A stretch of DNA of 64,000 nt, from the IMG/VR virus record IMGVR_UViG_3300024346_000008, positions 99,935 to 163,934 of that record. One strand, written 5' to 3'. Under the pieces are notes generated by a model, which was given only the letters and a program-made list of their open reading frames with translations, was not told the origin of the DNA and did not search any database. Made by a program: the position numbers and the translations under genes. Source of the DNA: a virus. This document shows positions 44,887 through 53,846 of the stretch, in pieces; the stretch's first letter is position 1, and the number at the start of each line of letters is the position of its first letter.

Positions 44887-46515
44887 TTAGACGAGGTTGA
44901 GCTTGTCGATGTAGATCTTGCCGAAGAATTCGGGGCGAACAACCTTCTTCGCGTAACGTGTCATCACGCCACGACGAGGTGTGAAGTTCTGTGGATCGTA
45001 CACAAGTGGTGTCATGATCAATGGAATGTATGGTGCGTACACTGCGCCCGTTTCCAAGAATTGGTTACCACGGAAGCCCATCAACATCACGTTTTCTGTC
45101 ATGTATGGGTTCTTGTATACGGTGAAACGGTTCTGGAAGGAACCAATCTTCGTTACACCGGCTGCAAATTCCATCTTGTCGCCGTCGGTTCCGGCTGCAA
45201 AGCCAGGGATGGTTTCAAGAATTGTTGCAACAGTTGGTGATACGACTGCAAAGTTAGCACCGCCACGCATCGTTAATTGATGAATCTTGTTGCTCACCTT
45301 CTGCATCTTCTGACCAAGCGTTTGGAACCAAGTCATGTTGGTCCATGCCGTGCCGTAGAATGAACTTGCGGCAAATGCTCCACCACTTCCAGGTTGCTGA
45401 CCATTCCAGACTGAACCAATTTCTGCTGACCAGTATTCCGTTGTGGTTGCTGGTGCTGCATTAATTAACATGTCAAGAATTTCAAGGTCAATTTCCATTG
45501 CCACATAGTCTGACAACATACTAGTCAATTCTGCTTCTGCATCTACTGAATGGTATGCGTTCAAGTCTTGTGCAAGTTCTGGTGACCATACTGCCTTCAA
45601 CTTACGTGTCTTGGCAACAATGGTTTCCGAACGAAGTTCCAAATCAATTTCTGGAATCTGGAGGTCCGTTCCTGCATTAATACCGGCTGCTGCCGTAGTA
45701 CCACGAAGCGGATTCGTATCTTCGAAATCACCACGTGCTGTATCAACAGGTTGCTTGGTGTATGTAACACTGTTTAATACTGCGTTTGCAGTAGTAGTAA
45801 CGATAAACGTGACATTGGTTCCGTCGTACTTGGTGAATTCTGGAAGCACTGCCGAACCGAAGTTTGCGCCACTGCCACTTGGTACGAATGAACGAACTGC
45901 TAAGAAGTCAGCATTAGGTAAAACTACATTCGACACCGTGAACGAACGAAGACTACCAGTTGCAACATAATCTTGGTTGAAATTTACATCGGAAAATGCA
46001 ACCGACCCAGTAGTAACAGCTAATGACGATGTAATTTGATCATTTAATGAATAACCAAAGCGACCTGCGCCATATAGACCACCTGCTGCTTGGTTACCAA
46101 ACCCACCCCATGTACTATTTGATGCACTACCATAAAGGGATTGACCTAATGTTTGACCGTTTGATGTTGAACCATACTTGAAGTCCATGTAGAACACAAG
46201 TCCAGCAGGTAAGTTCATTGGTTGCACAGACACAAAGTTCTTTGCAGCAATTGAACCGAAGACCTTACGAACTAACGGAAGAGCAACACCGGCCCAGTTT
46301 TCACCACTGGTACCAGCTGCGTTCGTCTTACTGTTTTCTGAGAGAAGCTGTGTTGCTTGGTTTTCAAGCATTACTGCCATACCCTGCTTTTCATAGCCCT
46401 TCAATCCTTCTAGGAGGCCTGAACCTTCCCACTTACCTGCTAATTTACGGGTCTGGTCGATAACGTGCTTGTGTGCACTACCCGCTTCGTTGATAAATTC
46501 TGATACATCTGACAT
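44887..46515 (-). CDS. gp23: Major capsid protein, T4 gp23-like
   Basis: A 542-residue protein, close to T4 gp23 (521). It has ALPLVRKVFGSIAAKNFVSV and QPMNLPAGLVFYMDFKYGS, then LDLELRSETIVAKTRKLKAV (as IDLELRSETIVAKTRKLKAV), WSPELAQDLNAYHSVDAEAE and PLIMTPLVYDPQNFTPRRGV. The N-terminal about 60 residues are a likely prodomain; the LLSE at 57-60 fits the L-x-E cleavage preference of T4-type prohead proteases. The ribosome site is strong (AAGGAG). A GC-rich terminator follows, as expected for the most abundant virion protein. Confidence 0.97.
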   Translation of the reverse strand: MSDVSEFINEAGSAHKHVIDQTRKLAGKWEGSGLLEGLKGYEKQGMAVMLENQATQLLSENSKTNAAGTSGENWAGVALPLVRKVFGSIAAKNFVSVQPMNLPAGLVFYMDFKYGSTSNGQTLGQSLYGSASNSTWGGFGNQAAGGLYGAGRFGYSLNDQITSSLAVTTGSVAFSDVNFNQDYVATGSLRSFTVSNVVLPNADFLAVRSFVPSGSGANFGSAVLPEFTKYDGTNVTFIVTTTANAVLNSVTYTKQPVDTARGDFEDTNPLRGTTAAAGINAGTDLQIPEIDLELRSETIVAKTRKLKAVWSPELAQDLNAYHSVDAEAELTSMLSDYVAMEIDLEILDMLINAAPATTTEYWSAEIGSVWNGQQPGSGGAFAASSFYGTAWTNMTWFQTLGQKMQKVSNKIHQLTMRGGANFAVVSPTVATILETIPGFAAGTDGDKMEFAAGVTKIGSFQNRFTVYKNPYMTENVMLMGFRGNQFLETGAVYAPYIPLIMTPLVYDPQNFTPRRGVMTRYAKKVVRPEFFGKIYIDKLNLV

Positions 46516-46535
46516 ATGTTATATCTCCTTAAAAA

Positions 46536-47720
46536 TTAAATGATTCCTGCGAGTTCTTGTAATCTTTTTGCTACCGTGTTTTCCACGATAACTTGCGACT
46601 TTGGAGCCGTACTGGGAACTGCCTTAGAGGCTAATCCTTCAGTAACAACTTTCTTACGTGATGCGTTGAACGTCTTCACTGCTGCGGAAAGATTTTCAAC
46701 TAATGTTGTATAAACAATCTTAACTTCACGAACGGTTGTTGCACGGTCAAATGATTCAACAATGCGAACTTTCTGTTCGTTGGTTAAACTATTTTTATGG
46801 AACATTTTGTTGGTGAAGAGTAACTTTGCATTAAGTAAGTTAACTTCTTGTAAACGGCCACGGAGAATGTTCACTGCTTCTCTGTACTGTGCCATTTCGC
46901 CCTTGAGTCTCGCAAGTTTATCAGCCATTGCCGTTTTTGCATCGGGAGCAACTTTTTCATCGCCCATTTCCGCATCGTCGGCTTCAAGTTCTGCAAGAAT
47001 TTCTTCAAGATCAATTTCTTCATCATCACCTTCTTCTGCGCCCATCGGTGCTTCCATTGGTGCTTCACCTTCTGTCTTTGGATTGCCAATTTTAGACGAA
47101 TCAGCAGGTACTTCTGGTCCTTCTTCGCCGGCCGGTTCGCTTTCTGGATATTCATCCTTTTCGGCGCCATGTTCCTTACCCGAAAGTGCAGCAATATCTT
47201 CTTCCAATTCACGAATTACTTCGTCAAGGTCAAAATCACTTTCTGACCAATCATCGTACCAATCCGTTGAACTATCTGTGTTTGCTTCTGGTCCATGACC
47301 AATGTCTGAAGTGGCTTCTGCGTCGGCAGTTGGCATCTTGTTATCTGATCCACCGATTGCTGACGTATTAGCAGGGAACTCTTTTCCACCACTAACGTTT
47401 TCGGCATCTTGCCACGGCTTTTCTGATGTTGCTTCTTTCTTCACATCGCCGCCAGTCTTTGCTGCAACTGCCTGCTTCATCGGTTCTTCAGTATCACCGT
47501 CCTTATCCGCATCAAGAAAGTCTGGCTTTGCACTTTCTTCGACTTCATCTTCGTCGTTAGCCATATCAGCTTCAACACGAAGACGGCGTGAAATCATATC
47601 ACGAATCTGTGGGGTTATTGCTTCTTCTAAAACCAATTTTGCATTTGCTACGGCAGTTTCACGAACTGCTTCTGCATCCGCAATAGCTTGTTTTAAAAGC
47701 TTGTTGGTAATCTGTGTCAT
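46536..47720 (-). CDS. gp22: Prohead core scaffold protein, gp22-like
   Basis: A 394-residue, highly acidic protein. Residues 1-55 are a helix (LLKQAIADAEAVRETAVANA). A very acidic, Glu/Asp/Pro-rich middle contains a PDFLDADKDGDTEEPMKQA motif at 66-84. A helical C-terminal core (GRLQEVNLLNAKLLFTNKMF, then TNEQKVRIVESFDRATTVRE) is conserved in T4-type scaffolds. It lies just before the capsid gene and would form the internal core that the prohead protease later digests. It is longer than T4 gp22 (269). Confidence 0.85.
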   Translation of the reverse strand: MTQITNKLLKQAIADAEAVRETAVANAKLVLEEAITPQIRDMISRRLRVEADMANDEDEVEESAKPDFLDADKDGDTEEPMKQAVAAKTGGDVKKEATSEKPWQDAENVSGGKEFPANTSAIGGSDNKMPTADAEATSDIGHGPEANTDSSTDWYDDWSESDFDLDEVIRELEEDIAALSGKEHGAEKDEYPESEPAGEEGPEVPADSSKIGNPKTEGEAPMEAPMGAEEGDDEEIDLEEILAELEADDAEMGDEKVAPDAKTAMADKLARLKGEMAQYREAVNILRGRLQEVNLLNAKLLFTNKMFHKNSLTNEQKVRIVESFDRATTVREVKIVYTTLVENLSAAVKTFNASRKKVVTEGLASKAVPSTAPKSQVIVENTVAKRLQELAGII

Positions 47721-47745
47721 AAAATTAAACTCCTGAAAGGAATAG

Positions 47746-47764
47746 AACAGATATTTTATCTGTT
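47746..47764 (-). promoter_or_regulatory. Leader hairpin 1 before the scaffold gene
   Basis: Stem AACAGAT/ATCTGTT with a 5-nt loop, about 26 nt upstream of the scaffold ATG and close to its ribosome site (sense CAGGAG). It could modulate translation or RNA stability. Confidence 0.45.
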
Positions 47765-47782
47765 ATTAAATATTAAATTTAC

Positions 47783-47803
47783 CACTAATATTAAAGATTA
47801 GTG
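47783..47803 (-). promoter_or_regulatory. Leader hairpin 2 before the scaffold gene
   Basis: Stem CACTAAT/ATTAGTG with a 7-nt A+T-rich loop, between the promoter-like motif and the scaffold start. It may also act as a weak terminator or RNA-stabilising element for the bS21 transcript. Confidence 0.45.
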
Positions 47804-47813
47804 TTTACTATTA

Positions 47814-47824
47814 TATAAATATAA
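47814..47824 (-). promoter_or_regulatory. Promoter-like motif before the scaffold/capsid unit
   Basis: Sense TTATATTTATA, 94 nt upstream of the scaffold start. The long leader contains two hairpins. Confidence 0.52.
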
Positions 47825-47841
47825 TGTTAATTTCTAAAACG

Positions 47842-48057
47842 TTAATTATCGTATTGTTTTTGTCGTGCAACTCTTTTTTCTTCACGTTTTTTACGACGAA
47901 ATGCTTCTTGACGTTTAAATGCTTTCTTTTTTGATGGTTTTAGATAATGTTCTCTGTTACGAAGTTCCTGCAACAGTTCCGATTTCTTGACCATCTTGGT
48001 GAATACTTTTAATGCTTTGTTGAGTTCATCTTTTCCATCCTTTACAATAACTTCCAT
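47842..48057 (-). CDS. rpsU: Ribosomal protein bS21 homologue
   Basis: A 71-residue protein aligning along its whole length with bacterial bS21: VIVKDGKDELNKALKVFTKM (matching the ALxxFxR-type start), then SELLQELRNREHYLKPSKKK and a basic Arg/Lys tail. bS21 sits near the mRNA exit and anti-Shine-Dalgarno end of 16S rRNA on the 30S subunit and helps initiation. Phage-encoded bS21 is known in large aquatic phages and probably exchanges onto host ribosomes. Strong ribosome site (sense GGAGG). It lies between the HAD phosphatase and the scaffold gene in the late region. Confidence 0.93.
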   Translation of the reverse strand: MEVIVKDGKDELNKALKVFTKMVKKSELLQELRNREHYLKPSKKKAFKRQEAFRRKKREEKRVARQKQYDN

Positions 48058-48067
48058 ACTGCCTCCA

Positions 48068-48754
48068 TTAACTTTTTTGTTTTGGAACTAATCGTCCATT
48101 TTGTGATGTGTGTGTTACTTTCTTATTCTTACCATATCGACCAAATCCTAAATAGTCGAGTCCCAACTGCTGTGCTTGTTTTGCAATTTCACTGTCTTCT
48201 GCTGCTGGTTTTGATGTAGCTGGAGTAGATGGGGTGGTTGATGGAGTATCTGGTGCCGGATGTTCTTTTGCTTGATGTACTAGTATCTTTGCATCGGGAA
48301 ATTCTGTTCTCAGTGCTTTTACTGCTTGTACATTTTTTGGAGAATCATCAATAAAGGCAACCTTATCATATCCATCTTTTATATGTTTTCTAATATATGC
48401 CGCTTTCTTTTCTGGATTTGCATCTCCCAGTGCAGCAATAGATACACCGGAAGTAATTCCATGCATCTTTAAAAATTGTGCAACAGGACGAGTGTGACCT
48501 CGTGCGGTTAACACAGTAATTTTATCGGCTCGACCAATTGCTTGTTTTAACAGTTTGACAAATCGTTGAATTGGTTTTGGATTAATTAATTTATCAAATT
48601 CTGAGAAGTCAAACTTATCCCCTGGTTGCTCATCGTATACGGCAAATGCAGCGGGGTCCATTTCAATTCGTTTTCCGCCACGGGTAAGAAAGATTTTGGA
48701 ATCGGTCTGTGCCAATGTGTCATCAAAATCACTGACAAATAATGTTTTACCCAT
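48068..48754 (-). CDS. HAD-superfamily phosphatase
   Basis: A 228-residue protein. HAD motif I is DFDDTL with Asp9 and Asp11; motif II is TVLTARG; motif IV is AFIDDSPKNVQAV. The fold resembles the 3'-phosphatase domain of polynucleotide kinase and related nucleic-acid-end processing enzymes, but the kinase domain is absent. After a Pro/Thr-rich linker, the C-terminal LDYLGFGRYGKNKKVTHTSQ segment is a short motif common at the ends of phage virion proteins, so it may be packaged. The substrate is unknown. Confidence 0.83.
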   Translation of the reverse strand: MGKTLFVSDFDDTLAQTDSKIFLTRGGKRIEMDPAAFAVYDEQPGDKFDFSEFDKLINPKPIQRFVKLLKQAIGRADKITVLTARGHTRPVAQFLKMHGITSGVSIAALGDANPEKKAAYIRKHIKDGYDKVAFIDDSPKNVQAVKALRTEFPDAKILVHQAKEHPAPDTPSTTPSTPATSKPAAEDSEIAKQAQQLGLDYLGFGRYGKNKKVTHTSQNGRLVPKQKS

Positions 48755-48757
48755 AGA

Positions 48758-49153
48758 TTAGTAAGTTAAAACTTTATAGGATACGGCAACCATTTCATTT
48801 AATGAACTTTGTAATAATGTTTTTTTATTTTGTTCATTTAACTTATTCATTACGGTTACCAACATTTGGGCGGTAAAGACATCGACCAATTGCCCTTTTA
48901 CTTGCGCAGGAATCTTCGTGATTGCAATTTCTCGTAACGTTTCTTCCGTATATACGGGAGAATGCAAAATGGTATGCAATATTTCTTTGAGAGTATCGTG
49001 TGAGGTAGACGCGTATTTTTTTGCATCCGTAGACGATATACTCTTTGCAATCTTTTTAATTTGCGCACTTACTTTGCCAGCAGGAATTTTACCTGTTTGG
49101 TATGCGTGGACAATGCCAAATAATCGTTGTTGAGATTTGCTTTTTGATGGCAT
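48758..49153 (-). CDS. DUF3008-like small protein with C-terminal extension
   Basis: A 131-residue protein. The N-terminus PSKSKSQQRLFGIVHAYQTG followed by VSAQIKKIAKSISSTDAKKY matches the DUF3008 type found widely in T4-like phages. The C-terminal half (about residues 60-131) is helical and not part of the short family. The function is unknown. Its place beside the prohead protease suggests a prohead core or packaged protein. Confidence 0.68.
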   Translation of the reverse strand: MPSKSKSQQRLFGIVHAYQTGKIPAGKVSAQIKKIAKSISSTDAKKYASTSHDTLKEILHTILHSPVYTEETLREIAITKIPAQVKGQLVDVFTAQMLVTVMNKLNEQNKKTLLQSSLNEMVAVSYKVLTY

Positions 49154-49154
49154 G

Positions 49155-49739
49155 TTACTTTACTTCACTCAAAAAGTCGTGAATTAACTTATTGATATTA
49201 TCATATGGTGCAGCAACTTGTTGCATCACATTTTCGGTAATAAACGCACCCATTGTGGATGGATTACTGACGATATCAAAACAAATTAAGGCAAAGTCTT
49301 CTTGGACTTCTACCGTGTTTTCACTCATTTGTTTGACCGATCCCATACCACGGGAACTCACTCCGAGTTTTATATTATTTCGAATTAATTCCCGAACAAT
49401 GTTTCCTGTTGGAGTCGTGAGAATTTCAATGTTACCCCGTACATCATCACCTTCGGTCCAGAGTTCAACGATGTTACAACACACGTTCTTTAAATTCACT
49501 ACTGGACTTTCTGGGTGGTCTAGTTCACCCAGCGCTCGTCGTTGTGTCACAAAGTTTTGTTTATAGACACTTGCTTCACGCATTAAAATTTCTTTGGGAT
49601 AGACACGCCCATTTTGATTTTTTGCGTTAGCACGTTGTAATACGACATTACGAAGGATTAGTGGTTTATTACCATCTAACGCTTCCGTTAAAAGTTCTTT
49701 ATTATATTGAAGTTCTGTGTATTCACATAGTAATGCCAT
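49155..49739 (-). CDS. gp21: Prohead core serine protease, T4 gp21-like
   Basis: A 194-residue protease, close to T4 gp21 (212). It has NQNGRVYPKEIL near 41-52, the catalytic His75 in GELDHPE, the catalytic Ser in IKLGVSSRGMGS (128/129) and Asp155 in CFDIVSNPST. It digests the scaffold and trims capsid precursors, probably at L-x-E sites, during head maturation. It lies between portal-side and scaffold genes as expected. Confidence 0.95.
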   Translation of the reverse strand: MALLCEYTELQYNKELLTEALDGNKPLILRNVVLQRANAKNQNGRVYPKEILMREASVYKQNFVTQRRALGELDHPESPVVNLKNVCCNIVELWTEGDDVRGNIEILTTPTGNIVRELIRNNIKLGVSSRGMGSVKQMSENTVEVQEDFALICFDIVSNPSTMGAFITENVMQQVAAPYDNINKLIHDFLSEVK

Positions 49740-49740
49740 A

Positions 49741-50247
49741 TTAATTTCTCATGTCGCGCAAACGTGCCGCTAGTTCAGTAAGTTTACCTTCCAACTTGAC
49801 CATTTGTGTAGTCGTGCGTTTCCATAAATTATCATTAGATAATCCAGATTCTTTCTTTAAACGACTGTTCATTTTTAAGGCACGTTCAACCAACTTCAAT
49901 TGTCTATTTAATTCAGACATTGCTTGACCAATTTTTTGATGTGGTTGACGAGTTTGATCGTTACGGTAGGAATAATAATTCTCTTGTAATGTTTTTACGC
50001 CTTCTTGAATTGCTTCAAATTTTTCTTGAAGTTTATCGCCCGGCGTAACATCTTTTGCACCACGATTGGTCAAGGAATATCCAATAGATTTTGCCATTTT
50101 TTTAATATGATTTGCATTACTATGTTTGTCCCCGACAAATGCATTAGGTGTTAAATATCCCGCAACGTTTCCGGTTGTTGATATTTCATTTAAATTTTCA
50201 CGGATATGTTTACGAATAATTTCACGTAATCTCTCTTCAATATTCAT
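49741..50247 (-). CDS. Helical protein, probable prohead core component
   Basis: A 168-residue protein, mostly helical (ERLREIIRKHIRENLNEIST, then QKIGQAMSELNRQLKLVERA). The ATG follows the previous stop by 3 nt and the protease start follows its own stop by 1 nt. I recognise no family. Because it is squeezed between portal-adjacent and protease genes, a prohead core or assembly role is plausible. Confidence 0.65.
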   Translation of the reverse strand: MNIEERLREIIRKHIRENLNEISTTGNVAGYLTPNAFVGDKHSNANHIKKMAKSIGYSLTNRGAKDVTPGDKLQEKFEAIQEGVKTLQENYYSYRNDQTRQPHQKIGQAMSELNRQLKLVERALKMNSRLKKESGLSNDNLWKRTTTQMVKLEGKLTELAARLRDMRN

Positions 50248-50250
50248 GGT

Positions 50251-51129
50251 TTATCTCAGTGAATTAAGTTCGTGTGAAATCTGATATGCAATCAATAACG
50301 CCGTGATATAGTTATCTTTCACTTGATTCTTTTGCTGAATCTGTTGTAGTTGATGTACTACTTCATTGACTTTAATCTTCGTGACTTCATCAGTAATTTT
50401 ATTAGAATTCTTTTTAATATCACGAATTAAACTGATGGCTTCTGTGGACACATATGTACCAAACTTTTCTACGTTCGTTCCATTATTAATATATTCACGA
50501 AGTAAATTCTTTTGTTTATCACTGAAATTACTGTACTTTTCATTGAAACTTTCTAACAAGAATTTATAGGAAAGATACCGAATTTCTTCTGGTTGATCTT
50601 TTAACATTGCCGAATAATTTGATTCTTTGACAATTTGTTCTTCTTTCAGTTCACCCTTTAAATGTTCAACAATCACAAATCGTGCGGCAACCATTTCGTC
50701 AATTTGCATATATACCGATTCGTCAATATTTGACGCACTGGTTGTTTCAAATAATTTGTAAATGGATGCGTGAACTTTATAGGAAGGAACTCGACCAGAC
50801 ATAAATTGTTTCAAATCACAATTCTGCTTAATTTCTCGTATCAATAGAAATTTTTGTGCATTTAGTAATTTTTCATTTAATGATGCCCGTCGTTGTAATA
50901 CGACATCTAACATATTAAATGCTTTACCTTCTGAGAGTTTCGGTGCATTAAAGAAAGAACGATACAATTGTAATTCTTTTCCTAATTCCGATTTTGAGTG
51001 GAAATGTTCACGCATCATTTTGACTGCAAAACTATCTGGTTTGCCGTCGAGAACATCTGCGGCAACTTTTCTGACTAATAGTTCAAACAGAATGCCTGTG
51101 TTCTTAATTTTGTTGTGCCGTATATTCAT
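50251..51129 (-). CDS. Unknown conserved protein between portal and protease
   Basis: A 292-residue, helical, basic protein: MNIRHNKIKNTGILFELLVR, then KVAADVLDGKPDSFAVKMMR, LQRRASLNEKLLNAQKFLLI and EIRYLSYKFLLESFNEKYSN. It resembles unnamed proteins at this position in marine myoviruses. No catalytic motif seen. Probably a prohead or injected internal protein. Confidence 0.65.
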   Translation of the reverse strand: MNIRHNKIKNTGILFELLVRKVAADVLDGKPDSFAVKMMREHFHSKSELGKELQLYRSFFNAPKLSEGKAFNMLDVVLQRRASLNEKLLNAQKFLLIREIKQNCDLKQFMSGRVPSYKVHASIYKLFETTSASNIDESVYMQIDEMVAARFVIVEHLKGELKEEQIVKESNYSAMLKDQPEEIRYLSYKFLLESFNEKYSNFSDKQKNLLREYINNGTNVEKFGTYVSTEAISLIRDIKKNSNKITDEVTKIKVNEVVHQLQQIQQKNQVKDNYITALLIAYQISHELNSLR

Positions 51130-51172
51130 ATGTTATCCGTATTGAGACGAGTAAACAACCACCATATATAAG

Positions 51173-51184
51173 TAAATATAATCA
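51173..51184 (-). promoter_or_regulatory. Weak promoter-like motif before the 292-residue gene
   Basis: Sense TGATTATATTTA, 44 nt upstream of the start at 51129. It is a degenerate member of the motif family. Confidence 0.3.
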
Positions 51185-51191
51185 AAATATA

Positions 51192-53075
51192 TTAATCCTC
51201 TACTTTATCGTCAGATGACAACTGTTCTGCAATAATTTGTTTGTATTTACTAGTATTTTTCATTTGTAATTTATCTAAGAAATCTTTTGCTTCTAACGAT
51301 AAGGTAGACCGCTTGTACCGTTTGGTATTTTCTTTATGTCCTAATGGGTCACGGCCAAGCGGATGTGCATCAGTACCAAATTTTAATCCTTCTCTTGGAC
51401 GACCACCTCTATTTTTCATAAGTGCTTCTTCTAGTTCCTCATCAACTTCTTCGTCAACAGAACTGTCTTCTAGACTCTGTAAAATTTGATCTACATCGTC
51501 AATTTGAGCTTCTTGATCGTCTGCACTAACATCTCCTTCCGGCGGAACTTCCCCTTCTGGTGGTACTCCTCCTTCTGGTGGCATTCCACCCATTTGTGGG
51601 TCTTGAGGTTGTGCCATTGCTTGTTGTTCTTGCTGCCGTTTTACATCTTCGATAATCTTCTTTCGTTCTTCAACAATTTCATCATCTGATAATTCAAGAA
51701 TGTGATTGTAGACCCAATCTTGAGAAAGAAGAATAGTTTGTCCACCGGTCATTTGTTGCGCCAATCCAAACTTTTCTTTCCAGATATTAATTTTTTCTTG
51801 TTCGTATAATGTGGAAGGATTCGTTAACGAGAGTTCAAAGTTGACGAGTTTTTCATCCGTAAATCCTTGGACATATAAATGAATGATGGCAATCTTGGTA
51901 AGTTCCGATACCATGATGCGTTGAATACGTTCAATAGTTCGTGCAAATCGCACATCTTGTGCTGCCAATGTTGCCTTTCCATTAATATCTTCTTCATATC
52001 CAATAAAGGACTTAGGTACTTTAAATGCCGCAAGAAGTTTTTTACGGAGATATTCAATGTCTTCGATTGCATTGAATTGTAATCCTTGCATGGTTTCAAT
52101 TTCGGTTCCACTATCCTTACCACGCACTGGAAGATAGAAATCTTCGGTAATATTCATCATATTATATCGAAGATTATAATCGCCCGTTTTCGGGTCTACC
52201 AACGGCGTTTTCTTGGAACGGTCAATGATACGATTCATATATGTATCAACTTCGGCGGGAGGAATGTTGCCAATATCAATTTTGAACTTCCGTTTGTCGG
52301 GTGCTCTCATGATACGATGAATTAACATTGCGTCTTCCATGAGTTGCAATTGTTTCCAGACACGACGACCACCTTCAATCATGGCTTTTCCATACGGAAG
52401 AAAGTTTGTATCTGATAATAAACGAAAATGTGCAATTTCGTAGTTATCAAAATCTTTCTTACCTAATTGTAAGAAATCGGTATCAATGGAGAATCTTACG
52501 GAGAATGGATTGCCCGGTTGTTCACCTTCGACACGAATAGTTTCATAGACAGATAATGGAACGGCATTTACGATACCATATTCAGGATCAATGTCCAGAT
52601 ATAAAAATAAATCTCCGTATTTTGCCATGTTGCGCACCCACGGCCAGAGATTAAATTCTACATTGAGAATATCGTAAAATAAATTATGGAGAATTTCTTG
52701 AACTTGTGTATCATCGGTTTTAATCGTGAGAATGCGGTCAAACTCATCCTTGACTGTACTTTCATCCGCATAAATATCTAATACTGACGCAATGATGGGG
52801 TCATTGTCCATCATGTCATAATCACGGAACAACTGTAATCGTGCTCCTTGGAATGAAGCTGCCGCTTCATACCGACCATGTGCTGACCCATATCCACCTG
52901 TGGCAGAATTATATACACGATGGTACCGATCAACACCTCGTCTGTTAACAAACGATTGAATTTGATCCGTATCTGCAATACGAAGTTTTTTTCCACCCAC
53001 ATTTCGTACAATTGTGTTCGTGGAAAAAAGTTTCTTTAGTCTACCAAAAATTCCATTGTTACTAGTATCTGCCAT
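51192..53075 (-). CDS. gp20: Portal protein, T4 gp20-like
   Basis: A 627-residue portal (T4 gp20 is 524). Conserved parts include DPIIASVLDIYADESTVKDE near residue 90-110, WPWVRNMAKYGDLFLYLDID, APDKRKFKIDIGNIPPAEVD, DFYLPVRGKDSGTEIETMQG and FKVPKSFIGYEEDINGKATL. The last about 140 residues are a low-complexity tail rich in Pro, Glu, Gly and Asp (MPPEGGVPPEGEVPPEGD), then a basic GRPREGLKFGTDAHP segment. It forms the dodecameric ring for DNA entry and exit and binds terminase. Strong ribosome site (GAGGAG). Confidence 0.95.
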   Translation of the reverse strand: MADTSNNGIFGRLKKLFSTNTIVRNVGGKKLRIADTDQIQSFVNRRGVDRYHRVYNSATGGYGSAHGRYEAAASFQGARLQLFRDYDMMDNDPIIASVLDIYADESTVKDEFDRILTIKTDDTQVQEILHNLFYDILNVEFNLWPWVRNMAKYGDLFLYLDIDPEYGIVNAVPLSVYETIRVEGEQPGNPFSVRFSIDTDFLQLGKKDFDNYEIAHFRLLSDTNFLPYGKAMIEGGRRVWKQLQLMEDAMLIHRIMRAPDKRKFKIDIGNIPPAEVDTYMNRIIDRSKKTPLVDPKTGDYNLRYNMMNITEDFYLPVRGKDSGTEIETMQGLQFNAIEDIEYLRKKLLAAFKVPKSFIGYEEDINGKATLAAQDVRFARTIERIQRIMVSELTKIAIIHLYVQGFTDEKLVNFELSLTNPSTLYEQEKINIWKEKFGLAQQMTGGQTILLSQDWVYNHILELSDDEIVEERKKIIEDVKRQQEQQAMAQPQDPQMGGMPPEGGVPPEGEVPPEGDVSADDQEAQIDDVDQILQSLEDSSVDEEVDEELEEALMKNRGGRPREGLKFGTDAHPLGRDPLGHKENTKRYKRSTLSLEAKDFLDKLQMKNTSKYKQIIAEQLSSDDKVED

Positions 53076-53085
53076 ATCTCCTCAC

Positions 53086-53421
53086 TTAATAGTTACAGGC
53101 TTCGTCTAATGCTTTTAATAATGGTCCGAAATCTACATCCTTTTTACTTTTTGCAATTTCTACCACTTCATTTCGTAATTCATTCAATTTTACATATGTG
53201 GCGGCAATTAATAACTGCCATTCATTTATATTAAACTTTGTATATGGTAATGAGTTTAAATTAGTTGCCATCATACTTACTTCAGCAAAGCATTCAACCA
53301 ATGATTTTGATTGTGTTGCTGATAATTGTCCTACTACTTTTTCTATGAGAGCAGTAAGTCGCATTAAATTGATACGATTTTCTACATTTTCACGAAGTAT
53401 TGATTTTAATGAAAGTGCCAT
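53086..53421 (-). CDS. Small helical protein, unknown
   Basis: A 111-residue protein, helical: LKSILRENVENRINLMRLTA, LIEKVVGQLSATQSKSLVEC, YTKFNINEWQLLIAATYVKL. Good ribosome site (AAGGAG). It lies directly upstream of the portal gene. No family recognised. Confidence 0.65.
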   Translation of the reverse strand: MALSLKSILRENVENRINLMRLTALIEKVVGQLSATQSKSLVECFAEVSMMATNLNSLPYTKFNINEWQLLIAATYVKLNELRNEVVEIAKSKKDVDFGPLLKALDEACNY

Positions 53422-53422
53422 C

Positions 53423-53842
53423 TTACTTCTCCTTGTTAAGTTGCTTCCGAGTTTTTTTCACATCGTTTGGTTTTGGTGCGCCATTAATATATCCACCAGG
53501 AAGAGATAATCCAATTCCTCCCGTTGGTGCACCACCTGCGGGAGCACCATCTTCTTTTACTGTTGATTGTTCCACATATTTCTTTAGTAAACTATAATAC
53601 TTTGGATTTTCTCGTAGATGTGCCGCGGCAATCATTGCAGTTTTTACTAAACTTCCATCTGTTACATCTTGGTGTTCTAATTCCACATTCATGCCGGTAT
53701 AAAATTCAGCAGGATCAAAATTATATCCCATGTTTTTATATACTCGCATTGCGTCTTCCTTACCTATATAAGTATCACCACTCATGTAGGGAGTTTCTTT
53801 TTTTGGGGTTTCTTCCTTCAGTAAATCACGGAGTCGTATCAT
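53423..53842 (-). CDS. Small unknown protein (MIRL start)
   Basis: About 139 residues from the ATG at 53842, just after the previous stop. A longer frame opening at 53902 would overlap the previous gene and is less likely. It begins MIRLRDLLKEE, like the 235-residue protein upstream (MIRLMGLVELR). It has a helical centre (KEDAMRVYKNMGYNFDPAEF, then LLKKYVEQS), a Gly/Ala/Pro-rich stretch and a basic tail. Function unknown. Confidence 0.65.
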   Translation of the reverse strand: MIRLRDLLKEETPKKETPYMSGDTYIGKEDAMRVYKNMGYNFDPAEFYTGMNVELEHQDVTDGSLVKTAMIAAAHLRENPKYYSLLKKYVEQSTVKEDGAPAGGAPTGGIGLSLPGGYINGAPKPNDVKKTRKQLNKEK

Positions 53843-53846
53843 AATT

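Noticed and set aside
47302-47736. Plus-strand frames opposite the scaffold gene
   Set aside because: Ser/Ala-rich shadow of an acidic Glu/Asp-rich gene. The minus-strand protein has conserved scaffold features.
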